Source: an uncultured Thermoanaerobaculum sp.
GTDB lineage: Bacteria > Acidobacteriota > Thermoanaerobaculia > Thermoanaerobaculales > Thermoanaerobaculaceae
Direction of reading: 5' to 3'
Assembly: GCA_937934115.1 (NCBI GenBank)
Contig: CALHAH010000007.1
Span: 44,590 to 108,589, forward strand
DNA: 64,000 nucleotides
In this document: positions 17,153 through 25,142 of the stretch, in pieces
How positions within the stretch are numbered: the stretch's first letter is position 1
How the letters are laid out: each line of letters opens with the position of its first letter
Made by a program: the position numbers and the translations under genes
Notes under the pieces: model-generated
Database searches by the model: none
The model's input: only the letters and a program-made list of their open reading frames with translations
What the model was told of the DNA's origin: nothing

Positions 17153-18334
17153 GTGGAGAGGATCACGAGAATCCAGCAGGAGCTGGCCAAAGCCGGGATA
17201 GACGGCTGGCTTTTCTTTGATTTCCATAACCGGGATCCCATTGCCTACCGCATCTTGGGGCTCGAATTTGGGAAGTTCACATCCCGTCGCTGGTTTTACC
17301 TGGTGCCCAGAAGCGGCCAGCCGGTGAAGCTGGTTTCGGCAGTGGAAGCCGGTAAGCTGGACGCTCTCCCTGGGGAAAAGCGCGTGTACCGCTCCTGGCG
17401 GGAGCTTTCCGAGCACTTACGGGCCATGCTGGATGGTTTTTCGGCCGTGGCCATGCAGTACTCCCCTCGGGGTGACGTGCCCTACGTCTCCATCGTGGAT
17501 GCGGGGACGGTGGAACTGGTGCGAGCCGCGGGGGTGGATGTGGTTTCTTCGGCACCTTTGGTGCAGGTCTTGGAAGCGGTCCTCACGCCGCAACAGCTAC
17601 AAACTCATATCAAAGCTGGGGAGAAGATCCACCGCATTAGGGAGCAAGCCTTTGCGCTCATAAGCCAAAAGGTGCGGCAAGGGGAGGTCATTACCCCTTA
17701 CGATGTGCAGCAGTTCATCGTGCGACGCTTCGAGGAGGAAGGTCTTAACTGTCAGGGGGAGTACCCCATCGTGGGGACCAACGAGCAGCCGGCCGATCCG
17801 CACTTTGAACCGACCCGGGAAAACGCTCGTCCCATCAAGCTGGGCGACACCCTGCTCCTTGACCTTTGGGCCAAGCTCACGGAGCCGAACGCGGTTTTTT
17901 ACGACATCACGTGGTGTGCTTTCCTGGGGGAAAAGCCCCCGGCAAAGTATGTGGAGATATTCCGCCTGGCTTGCGAGGCACGGGACGCGGCCCTGGCCTT
18001 GGTTCAGGAGCGCTTTGCCCAAGGCGAGGCGCTGGCTGGCTACGAGGTGGACGACGCCGCCCGCGCGGTCATTGAAAAGGCCGGCTACGGCCCGTACTTT
18101 GTGCACCGCACCGGACACAACATCGGCACGGAAGTCCACGGCAACGGTGCCAACTTGGACAACTTGGAAACCCGAGACAACCGGCTGCTGGTGCCCGGTC
18201 TTTGCTTTTCCATTGAGCCAGGGATTTACCTCCCCGGGGAAATGGCGGTGCGCACGGAAATCAACGTGTACATTACCCACGAGGGCAAACCTGAGGTCTA
18301 CGGCCCCATCCAAAGGGAGCTGGTGCTCTTGTAG
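17153..18334 (+). CDS. M24 family metallopeptidase (Xaa-Pro dipeptidase/aminopeptidase)
   Basis: 393 residues from a GTG with AGGAGG 5 bases upstream; the frame is open 111 bases earlier, but without a ribosome site. The N-terminal creatinase-like domain (about 1-165) is followed by the pita-bread catalytic domain. Metal ligands are visible: Asp in LLLDLWAKL and VFYDITW, His in HRTGHNIGTEVHG, Glu in SIEPGIYLPG, Glu in VRTEINVYI. It removes or hydrolyses residues next to proline in cytoplasmic peptides. Related enzymes in this subfamily include short forms of unknown substrate, so the exact specificity is open. Confidence 0.88.
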   Translation: MERITRIQQELAKAGIDGWLFFDFHNRDPIAYRILGLEFGKFTSRRWFYLVPRSGQPVKLVSAVEAGKLDALPGEKRVYRSWRELSEHLRAMLDGFSAVAMQYSPRGDVPYVSIVDAGTVELVRAAGVDVVSSAPLVQVLEAVLTPQQLQTHIKAGEKIHRIREQAFALISQKVRQGEVITPYDVQQFIVRRFEEEGLNCQGEYPIVGTNEQPADPHFEPTRENARPIKLGDTLLLDLWAKLTEPNAVFYDITWCAFLGEKPPAKYVEIFRLACEARDAALALVQERFAQGEALAGYEVDDAARAVIEKAGYGPYFVHRTGHNIGTEVHGNGANLDNLETRDNRLLVPGLCFSIEPGIYLPGEMAVRTEINVYITHEGKPEVYGPIQRELVLL

Positions 18335-18338
18335 GAGT

Positions 18339-18352
18339 TTGCGCTAGCGCAA
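18339..18352. promoter_or_regulatory. Perfect 14-bp palindrome, candidate NO-responsive CRP/FNR-type site
   Basis: TTGCGCTAGCGCAA starts 5 bases after the peptidase stop and 86 bases before the norC start. The TTG-N8-CAA frame is that of FNR/DNR/NnrR regulators, and TTGCG-type half-sites are known for NnrR in denitrifying alphaproteobacteria. There is no T tract, so a terminator is less likely. No regulator gene of this family is in the window. Confidence 0.5.
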
Positions 18353-18424
18353 CGTTTGGTGCAAAAACCCCTCCAATCATGAAACCGGGAAGGCTCCCAG
18401 GGGTCTTCCCGGAAAGGAGGGGGT

Positions 18425-19141
18425 ATGAGCGAAAAGCTTGCCAAGATTATCTTTTGGGGCGGCACGCTTTCCTCCCTGGCTTTGTTTCTAGCCCTTACCG
18501 TGGATACGCATCGGCAGTTTGATGCGCTGACCCACGCGGATCGGCTGGATGAGCAAGTGGTGGCGGGGAAGCGTGCTTTTGAGAAGTACAACTGCAACGA
18601 CTGTCATACGATTTTGGGGTTTGGTGGCTACTTTGCTCCGGATCTAACCCGGGCGTATACCCGACTGGGGGAAGATGCTATTGCTCGGCGGCTGCAAGCT
18701 CCAGAGGTGGCCTTTGCCGATTCCTTCCGAAAAATGCCCCAACAGAACTTAAGCCAGCAAGAAATCGCCGACATCGTGGCTTATTTGCGCTGGGTTTCCC
18801 ACATCGAAAACCACGACTGGCCGCCCCAGGACTCCACCCGGCGCTGGAAGCGCAGCACGCAAAACCTTCTGGCTTCGGCCACGCTTTCCCCCGGGGCCGC
18901 TTTGGTCAAACAGGAGGACTGCCTGGCCTGCCACAAGCTGGGTGATGCCGGCACCGCCAAGGGTCCCCGCTTTGAATGGATCGGAGCCAAGCGTTCCGCC
19001 CAGTGGATTGCCACATACCTGGAAAACCCTGAAAAGCTCGCTCCAGGCGCTGCTATGCCCGCCTACGCGCACCTATCCCCGGAGCAGCGGCAGCTTGTGG
19101 GTGAGTTTCTCGTCAGCTTGGCGGCCAGTCACGGGAGGTGA
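18425..19141 (+). CDS. norC: Nitric oxide reductase cytochrome c subunit, with two c-type hemes
   Basis: 238 residues. A single N-terminal membrane anchor (about 8-26) is followed by two c-type heme sites: CNDCH (57-61) in a NorC-like context (HTILGFGGYFAPDLTRAY, axial Met 104) and CLACH (166-170) with likely axial Met 211. Ordinary NorC is about 150 residues with one heme, so the second cytochrome c domain is an added electron-entry module. It passes electrons to NorB on the periplasmic side. AAAGGAGGGGGT precedes the ATG; norB follows after 3 bases. Confidence 0.88.
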   Translation: MSEKLAKIIFWGGTLSSLALFLALTVDTHRQFDALTHADRLDEQVVAGKRAFEKYNCNDCHTILGFGGYFAPDLTRAYTRLGEDAIARRLQAPEVAFADSFRKMPQQNLSQQEIADIVAYLRWVSHIENHDWPPQDSTRRWKRSTQNLLASATLSPGAALVKQEDCLACHKLGDAGTAKGPRFEWIGAKRSAQWIATYLENPEKLAPGAAMPAYAHLSPEQRQLVGEFLVSLAASHGR

Positions 19142-19144
19142 GCC

Positions 19145-20485
19145 ATGACGCATAAGAGCCAATCCGTTGCGTACCCTTATTTTGTTGTTTCGCTTTTGCT
19201 TTTTGGTTTGCAGGTGCTCATGGGCCTTTGGTTGGCCACCAACTACTTCGCGACCGTTCCCCAAGCCATTGTGGACGCGTTCCCGTTTTCCACAGCGCGA
19301 GCTTTTCACACGAACTTGTTGGTCTTGTGGCTGCTTTTGGGTTTCATGGGAGCCACGTACTACCTGGTTCCTGAAGAAACCAACTCCGAGCTTTACTCCC
19401 CAAAACTGGCCCTTATCCAGCTGGGCTTGCTTTCGGTTACCGGCGTTGTGGCGCTGGTGGGTTTTGTGTTCGGCTGGACGCAAGGCCGCCCGCTTTTGGA
19501 AATCCCTCGTCCTTTGGATTTCTTGGTGGTCATCGGCGCGCTCATGTTCCTTTTCAACGTGGGCATGACCATCATCAAGGCCAAGCGCTGGACCATGACG
19601 CAAGGCTCGCTTTTGGCGGGTTTGTTTTTCCTTGCCATTCTTTACCTTTTTGGTATTCCCTTTTATCGCAACCTCGCGGTGGATTGGTACTACTGGTGGT
19701 GGGTCGTGCATTTGTGGGTAGAAGGGGCCTGGGAGCTTATTGCCGCCGCCATGACCGCCTACATGCTCATGAAGCTCACCGGTGTGGAGCGGAGAATCGT
19801 AGAAAAATGGCTCTACGTGGAGTTGGGGCTTTTCCTGTTCACCGGTATTGCCGGCACCGGACATCACTACTATTGGCTGGGAGCGCCCAAGTACTGGCTG
19901 GCCGTGGGTGGTATTTTCTCGGCGTTGGAACCTTTCCCCATTTTGCTCATGGTTTACGACACCTGGCGGGATATCAAACACCGCAAGGAGCCCATGAAAC
20001 CCAAGCTCACCTGGGTTTACCTGGTGGGGGGCGTGATCCTTCACTTCGTGGGGGCGGGGCTTTTTGGCTTTGCCCACACGTTGCCGCAAATCAACTACTA
20101 CACCCACGGCTCGCAGGTGACGGTTTCCCACGGGCACTTGGCCTTCTACGGGGCGTACGTGCTGTTAAACCTGACCTTTTACTACTTTGCCATCCCGCGC
20201 ATCAAGGGCTTTCCTGGCTTCGAGTACGATGAGAAAACAGGCCACACCGGCTTTTGGCTTACGGCCTTGGGGGTGCTGGGCATGAGCTTGGCCTTTGCCG
20301 TGGCGGGCGTGTTGCAAACGTATTTGGAGCGGGTGCAAGGGCAGCCTTACATGCTGGCGGCGCAGCCCATCCGCTTTTGGATGTTTGTGGCCTTTGTTCA
20401 TGGTCTTGTGGTGCTGGCCGGCGTTTTCCTCACCATCAAGCACCTGCTTACGTTGCGACCGGCGGCACAGCCGGCCACGGCGTAA
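19145..20485 (+). CDS. norB: Nitric oxide reductase large subunit (cNOR type)
   Basis: 446 residues, twelve predicted membrane helices. Heme and metal ligands fit the heme-copper oxidase fold: His 55 (FHTNLLVLW), His 189 with Glu 193 (VVHLWVEGAWELI), His 240/241 (GTGHHYYWLG) and HGHLAFYGAY near 331. Glu 193 and Glu 262 (SALEPFPILL) are conserved in cytochrome-c-dependent NORs. It reduces two NO to N2O in the cytoplasmic membrane using electrons from NorC. Accessory norQ/norD are not next to it. A terminator follows. Confidence 0.93.
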   Translation: MTHKSQSVAYPYFVVSLLLFGLQVLMGLWLATNYFATVPQAIVDAFPFSTARAFHTNLLVLWLLLGFMGATYYLVPEETNSELYSPKLALIQLGLLSVTGVVALVGFVFGWTQGRPLLEIPRPLDFLVVIGALMFLFNVGMTIIKAKRWTMTQGSLLAGLFFLAILYLFGIPFYRNLAVDWYYWWWVVHLWVEGAWELIAAAMTAYMLMKLTGVERRIVEKWLYVELGLFLFTGIAGTGHHYYWLGAPKYWLAVGGIFSALEPFPILLMVYDTWRDIKHRKEPMKPKLTWVYLVGGVILHFVGAGLFGFAHTLPQINYYTHGSQVTVSHGHLAFYGAYVLLNLTFYYFAIPRIKGFPGFEYDEKTGHTGFWLTALGVLGMSLAFAVAGVLQTYLERVQGQPYMLAAQPIRFWMFVAFVHGLVVLAGVFLTIKHLLTLRPAAQPATA

Positions 20486-20506
20486 TTCCAGGCAAAAACG
20501 ACCACG

Positions 20507-20536
20507 AAAACCCCTGGGATCCCCCCGGGGGTTTTT
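20507..20536 (+). terminator. Terminator after norB
   Basis: AAAACCCC pairs with GGGGTTTT around a short G/C-rich centre, ending in five T, 21 bases after the norB stop. Confidence 0.7.
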
Positions 20537-20584
20537 GCTTTGCAGCTGCCACCCCAAGGTCCACGGCGACCAATGGGGGCCGGC

Positions 20585-20757
20585 GGGAAAGATGTGAGTT
20601 TGCCGGGAAAGATGGGAGATTGCCGGGAAGAATATGGGGCCGCCGGGGAAAATGTGGGGCCGCCGCTCCGCGGCGGCTTTTTTCGCTTTTCTTCAAAACC
20701 CGCGCGAAGCGCGGGTCCCACACTTTTTTCAAAACCCGCGACGGAGCGCGGGTCCAA
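20585..20757. repeat. GC-rich palindromic intergenic repeat, copy 2
   Basis: The 302-base gap between norB and the metal ATPase contains no gene. After the terminator come short GCCGGGAAAGAT-like repeats (20581-20660), then GCCGCCGCTCCGCGGCGGC and two copies of an AAAACCCGCG...CGCGGGTCC palindrome joined by CACTTTTTTC. It is the same family as blocks at 45.6, 54.8 and 63.8 kb. Confidence 0.75.
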
Positions 20758-20787
20758 CCTTTTTATTTCTTCGTTTTGTGGTTCTAC

Positions 20788-22872
20788 CTAGGCTTTTTCG
20801 CTGCGCAAAAGACGGGCGGAGTTGCCAAGAATCCCTAGATCGGGAAGGGATTGGGCAGCGGCGGCGACGGTGGGTGGGAGGAACCCCAAGGCTGCCAAGG
20901 AAAGCCCGATGAGGTTGTAAAGGCCAGTAAAAGCGAGATTGCCCAAGACCACGCGCTTGGTGCGGCGGGCCAAACGGAAGACCGCCGGGACCAGTGTCCA
21001 ATCGTCGCGCATGAGCGCCACGTGGGCAGCTTCCAGGGCCACATGGGTGCCTGCTACCCCCAGGGCAATGCCCACGTTGGCCTGCGCCAACGCTGGGGCG
21101 TCGTTGACGCCGTCACCAATCATGACCACTTTGTGGCCCTGCTTCTGGTATTCCTTGACAATGCGGATCTTATCCTCGGGCAAGAGGTTGGCACGAAAGC
21201 GCACGCCAAGCCTTTCGGCTAAAGCCGCGGCGGCGTGCTGGTTGTCGCCGGTGAGGACCTCAACCTGCTGAATACCGAGGGCTTTGAGTTCGGCAAGAGC
21301 AACGCTCACCTCCGGCCGCAGGGTGTCCGCCGCGGCGAGAACGCCCACGGCTTTGTTGTCCACAAGCACTAAGAGTAGCGTTTTGCCTTGGGCTTTGAGG
21401 GTGTGCAGGACAGGCACGCTTTCTGCATCTGCTAAAAGCGTTTCTTTACCCACCACCACCTCCTGGCCGTTGACTTGGGCACGAACTCCTACGCCGGGGA
21501 TTGGGGTGAACCCCTGGGGATCCAGTGGCGAGAGGCCCTGAGCACCAGCGGCGGTACGCACCGCCTCCGCCAGTGGGTGCTCGGAGTACCGCTCTGCCGA
21601 GGCAGCTAGAAGTAGGATTTCCGAGGCCGGGAAGTTGTGGAGGGGAACCACATCGGTAATGTACGGGCGTCCCAAGGTCAAGGTGCCGGTTTTGTCCACC
21701 AAAACCACATCAGCGCCGGCCAGTTCTTCCAGGTACTTGCCACCTTTGATGAGCAAGCCGCGCTTGGCAGCTGCCGCGATGGAAGCGAGCATAGCCACCG
21801 GCGTAGCCAGGGCAAAGGAGCAGGAGCAGGCCACCACCAGCACCGAAGCTGCAGCCAACGGGTTGCGGCTTACCAAAAGCGTGACCGCTGCCAGGCCAGC
21901 TACCACCGGAAGGTAGTAACCGCTGAATTTGTCGGCCAGGCGCTGGACCTCGGCGCGGTGGGCTTCTGCTTCTTCCACAAGCTTGATGACCCGCCCAAAG
22001 GTGGTGTCTTCCCCCACCCTGGTGGCCTTAACGCGAATACTCCCCAGGGTGGCCACAGTGGCGGCAAAAACCTGAGAACCGGGCCCCACCTCCATCGGCA
22101 TGGCCTCGCCGGTAATGGTGGCTTGGTTTACCGTGGCGTGACCGGCAACGACCTCGCCATCCACCGGGATCCTTTCCCCGGGACGCACGATTACGCTTTC
22201 CCCGGGTGCGACCTCGTCCACCGGCACCTCCAGCTCAAAGCCGTTGCGCTCCACGCGAGCAGTTTGCGGGGCAAGAGCGGTGAGGTCCTTCACGGCGCGG
22301 CGGGCACTTTCGCTGGTGAAACGTTCCACAAAATCGCCCACGCGCATGAAAAGCACCACAATGGCAGCAGCCACCCATTCCCCCACGGCAAGAGCGGCCA
22401 CCGCGCCCAGGGTCATGAGGGTGTGAGACGTGATGCGGCGCTGGCTGGCTGCTCGCACCACGTTGCGAAACACCGGGTAGCCGCCCACAAGCACCAGGGC
22501 CAAACCCAACGGCAGCGGAATTGCCGCGTTGAGCGGAGCAAAAAGTCCGAGCCACTCCCCCACGACCACCACCGCCACCACCAGGGCAAACACCGAGGCA
22601 AAAAGCAGCGTGAAATGGCGGGGCACGGCTTGGCGGGTGGCAGGAGAGACGGGCACTTCTGGCACCTCATAGCCCGCACTTTTCACGGCTTGGCGGATGG
22701 CAGCCAGGTGCACTCGCTGGGGATCCGCGTGAATCACCGCTCGTTCAGCAGCCAGAAGCACTTCCACCGAGACCACACCGGCAAGCTCACCAATGGCTTT
22801 TTCCACGTGGTGGGCACACTGGGCACAGTCCATGCCCTTGATGGGCACCTCCAGCCGCACGGTTTTAGCCAT
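20788..22872 (-). CDS. Heavy-metal-translocating P1B-type ATPase with CSC motif
   Basis: 694 residues. An N-terminal HMA domain has GMDCAQC (Cys 16, Cys 19). The actuator loop has TGEAMP, the phosphorylation site is DKTGTLT (Asp 393), a His-Pro motif occurs in YSEHPLAEAV and the hinge is GDGVNDAPAL. The intramembrane metal motif reads ACSCSFALATP (residues 348-358): CSC replaces the usual CPC, so metal choice cannot be read from the usual Cu or Zn signatures. It exports a transition metal from the cytoplasm. Its start overlaps the ArsR-type gene by 8 bases, so a metal-sensing repressor controls it in one operon. Confidence 0.9.
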   Translation of the reverse strand: MAKTVRLEVPIKGMDCAQCAHHVEKAIGELAGVVSVEVLLAAERAVIHADPQRVHLAAIRQAVKSAGYEVPEVPVSPATRQAVPRHFTLLFASVFALVVAVVVVGEWLGLFAPLNAAIPLPLGLALVLVGGYPVFRNVVRAASQRRITSHTLMTLGAVAALAVGEWVAAAIVVLFMRVGDFVERFTSESARRAVKDLTALAPQTARVERNGFELEVPVDEVAPGESVIVRPGERIPVDGEVVAGHATVNQATITGEAMPMEVGPGSQVFAATVATLGSIRVKATRVGEDTTFGRVIKLVEEAEAHRAEVQRLADKFSGYYLPVVAGLAAVTLLVSRNPLAAASVLVVACSCSFALATPVAMLASIAAAAKRGLLIKGGKYLEELAGADVVLVDKTGTLTLGRPYITDVVPLHNFPASEILLLAASAERYSEHPLAEAVRTAAGAQGLSPLDPQGFTPIPGVGVRAQVNGQEVVVGKETLLADAESVPVLHTLKAQGKTLLLVLVDNKAVGVLAAADTLRPEVSVALAELKALGIQQVEVLTGDNQHAAAALAERLGVRFRANLLPEDKIRIVKEYQKQGHKVVMIGDGVNDAPALAQANVGIALGVAGTHVALEAAHVALMRDDWTLVPAVFRLARRTKRVVLGNLAFTGLYNLIGLSLAALGFLPPTVAAAAQSLPDLGILGNSARLLRSEKA

Positions 22873-23215
22873 GGTTTGCCTCGCCGTGCCGGTAGCGGCT
22901 GCAGGCGTAGACCCCTTTGGCCACCTCCGCCAAGAGCTCGTCGGCCACGTGCAGCAGGTGGTCCACCCGCCGATCGCTCAAGGCGTAGAAAACAAAGCGC
23001 CCGCGGGGGGTGGCGCTGACCAAGCCACAGTCGCGAAGACAGGCCAAGTGGTTGGACACGTTGGGCTGACGCAAGCCCGTGAGGGTCACGATTTGGCCCA
23101 CGGTCCGTGACCCAGTACGTAGCGCCTGCAGGATGGCAAGCCGCGAAGGGTCGGCCAAGCCCCGAAAGAGCTTGGCCTGCAGCTGGATGGCGTTGGGTTT
23201 AGCGGCTGGGAGCAT
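22865..23215 (-). CDS. ArsR-family metal-sensing transcriptional repressor
   Basis: 116 residues from the ATG at 23215, with GGAG 8 bases upstream; an ATG at 23239 is possible. The winged-helix core is clear (LFRGLADPSRLAILQAL, LRQPNVSNHLACLRDCGLV, GRFVFYALSD). The classic ELCVCDL arsenic motif is absent; possible ligands are Cys in LACLRDCGLV and Cys/His in the C-terminal YACSRYRHGEANHG. It probably represses its own operon with the ATPase and is released by metal. An imperfect inverted sequence (CATATC...GATGATG, about 23236-23258) upstream could be the operator. Confidence 0.85.
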   Translation of the reverse strand: MLPAAKPNAIQLQAKLFRGLADPSRLAILQALRTGSRTVGQIVTLTGLRQPNVSNHLACLRDCGLVSATPRGRFVFYALSDRRVDHLLHVADELLAEVAKGVYACSRYRHGEANHG

Positions 23216-23326
23216 GGCTTTTTCTCCAGCAAAAATCATATCAGCATTGGATGATGTGTGCTTCCTACGCCACCGGTGGCCGCGGGTTCCTCTGAAATTT
23301 TGGCACTGGGCTATCCTTGCTTGGCG

Positions 23327-24355
23327 ATGATCGTGCTGGACGGAAGTATGGGCGAGGGTGGCGGCCAAGTGCTGCGTACCGCCTTGGCCCTGTCGTTAGC
23401 CACGGGGGAGCCTTTCCGCATGCACCACATTCGAGCCCGGCGGCCGAAACCGGGTTTGGGGCGCCAGCACCTTACGGCGGTGCGGGCGGCGGTGGAGGTG
23501 GGATGTGCGGAAGTGGGAGGGGCGGAGCTGGGATCCCAGGAGCTTACCTTCCGCCCACGGCGGGTGCGCGGGGGATCCTTCCGTTGGGAGGTGGGTACGG
23601 CCGGTTCCGTGAGCCTCGTGTTGCAAGCAGTGTTGCCGGCCTTGCTTTTGGCCTCTGGCCCCAGCCAGATGGAGGTCAGCGGCGGCACTCACAATCCCCA
23701 AGCACCGCCTTTCGATTTTCTGGAAAAGGTGTTTTTTCCCCTCTTGCAGGGCATGGGTGCCCAGGTAACAGGCGAGCTTGTGGCCTATGGTTTTTACCCG
23801 GCAGGAGGGGGGACCGTACGGGTGCAAGTGCAGCCGGTAGTGGCCCTGCGGCCGCTGGTACTGGACCAACGGGGAGAGGTGACACGCCGGCAAGCGGTTT
23901 GTTTGCTTTCGCGGCTTCCAAGGTCTGTGGGCGAACGGGAACTGGCGGTGGTGCGTGCGCAGTTGGGTTGGCCCCCTGAAACGTGCACCATTGGAGAGGT
24001 GAAAAGTCCCGGCCCCGGCAACGCCTTGAGCTTAACTGTAGAAGGGGAGGGTTTTTGCGAGGTGGTTTCCGCTTTTGGGGCCAAAGGGGTGCCGGCAGAA
24101 AAAGTGGCGGCTTCTGCCTGCAGCGCTATGCGCCGCTTTTTGGAGGCACGGGTGCCGGTGGGGGAACACTTGGCGGATCAGCTTTTGGTACCCTTGGGCC
24201 TAGCCGGCGGCGGGCGCTTCCGTACGTTGCCCTTGTCACTCCACGCCCGTACGGTTATCGAGGTAATGAAGGCTTTTTTGCCCGTGGAGGTGATGGTGTG
24301 GGCGCGCCCCGACGGCAGTGAGGAGGTGGAAGTGGTGGCCGGTGGGGTCGCTTAG
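23327..24355 (+). CDS. rtcA: RNA 3'-terminal phosphate cyclase
   Basis: 342 residues from the ATG at 23327. The RCT signature is present (LDGSMGEGGGQVLRTALALS at the start; RARRPKPGLGRQHLTAV; GTAGSVSLVLQ), and the C-terminal EHLADQLLVPLGLA carries the catalytic His that is adenylylated. It uses ATP to convert RNA 3'-phosphate to 2',3'-cyclic phosphate in RNA repair or processing. The usual partner rtcB and regulator rtcR are not here. It is divergent from the arsR operon and 9 bases before the exonuclease gene. Confidence 0.92.
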   Translation: MIVLDGSMGEGGGQVLRTALALSLATGEPFRMHHIRARRPKPGLGRQHLTAVRAAVEVGCAEVGGAELGSQELTFRPRRVRGGSFRWEVGTAGSVSLVLQAVLPALLLASGPSQMEVSGGTHNPQAPPFDFLEKVFFPLLQGMGAQVTGELVAYGFYPAGGGTVRVQVQPVVALRPLVLDQRGEVTRRQAVCLLSRLPRSVGERELAVVRAQLGWPPETCTIGEVKSPGPGNALSLTVEGEGFCEVVSAFGAKGVPAEKVAASACSAMRRFLEARVPVGEHLADQLLVPLGLAGGGRFRTLPLSLHARTVIEVMKAFLPVEVMVWARPDGSEEVEVVAGGVA

Positions 24356-24364
24356 GGAGGTGGT

Positions 24365-25129
24365 ATGGTCATAGCTACGTGGAACGTGAACTCCATTCGC
24401 GCCCGGCTACCAAGACTTTTGGCATGGCTCACCGTGAAGAAACCCGACGTGGTTTGCTTGCAGGAAACCAAGGTGGTGGACGAGGAGTTTCCTTTTGCCG
24501 AAATGCAAGAACTTGGTTACCACGTGGCAGCCCTTGGGCAAAAAACCTACAACGGCGTGGCCATTCTCAGTCGAACCCCTTTCTTTACCGTGCAGCGGGG
24601 CTTGCCTGGCGACGAAAGCGGCGAAGCAAGGCTTATTACCGCTGGTATCGGCGAGCTCACGGTGATGAGCGTCTACGTCCCCAACGGCCAAGAGGTGGGC
24701 ACGGAGAAATACGCCTTTAAGTTGTCGTGGATGGAAAAGCTCGTGGCCTACTTACAGGCCTCTTTCTCCCCCCAGGACCCACTGGTGGTGTGCGGGGATT
24801 TCAACGTGGCGCCTGAGGACCGCGACGTTTGGGACCCCGAGCTTTGGCGGGGCAAAATCCTCTTCTCTGAACCCGAAAAGCAGGCGTTTTTCAAGCTCTT
24901 GCGCTGGGGCTTGGTGGATTGCCTGCGCCTCCACCATCAGGAGGGTGGCCTGTACACCTGGTGGGATTACCGCCAAGGGGCCTTTCACCGCGGTTGGGGC
25001 ATGCGGCTGGACCACATCCTGGCCACCAAACCCATGGCGGCGCGCTGCACCCATGTGCTCATTGATAGGGAAGCCCGAAAAGGGGAGAAACCCTCGGATC
25101 ACGCGCCGGTGCTCGCCGCCTTTGCGTAA
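24365..25129 (+). CDS. xth: Exodeoxyribonuclease III / AP endonuclease
   Basis: 254 residues, the usual ExoIII length. Motifs in order: ATWNVNSIRARLP, LQETKVVDEEFP (metal Glu), SVYVPNGQEVG, VVCGDFNVAPEDRDVWDP (Asp/Asn pair), MRLDHILAT, KPSDHAPVLA (catalytic Asp-His). It cleaves DNA at abasic sites and degrades 3' ends in base-excision repair. GGGAGGTGGT precedes the ATG. Probably cotranscribed with rtcA. Confidence 0.94.
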   Translation: MVIATWNVNSIRARLPRLLAWLTVKKPDVVCLQETKVVDEEFPFAEMQELGYHVAALGQKTYNGVAILSRTPFFTVQRGLPGDESGEARLITAGIGELTVMSVYVPNGQEVGTEKYAFKLSWMEKLVAYLQASFSPQDPLVVCGDFNVAPEDRDVWDPELWRGKILFSEPEKQAFFKLLRWGLVDCLRLHHQEGGLYTWWDYRQGAFHRGWGMRLDHILATKPMAARCTHVLIDREARKGEKPSDHAPVLAAFA

Positions 25130-25142
25130 ACGCGGCAAAGGC

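Noticed and set aside
21637..23019. 460-residue frame on the plus strand opposite the metal ATPase and ArsR genes
   Set aside because: Antisense shadow of two clear genes in GC-rich DNA; composition is His/Gly/Arg-rich with no motif.
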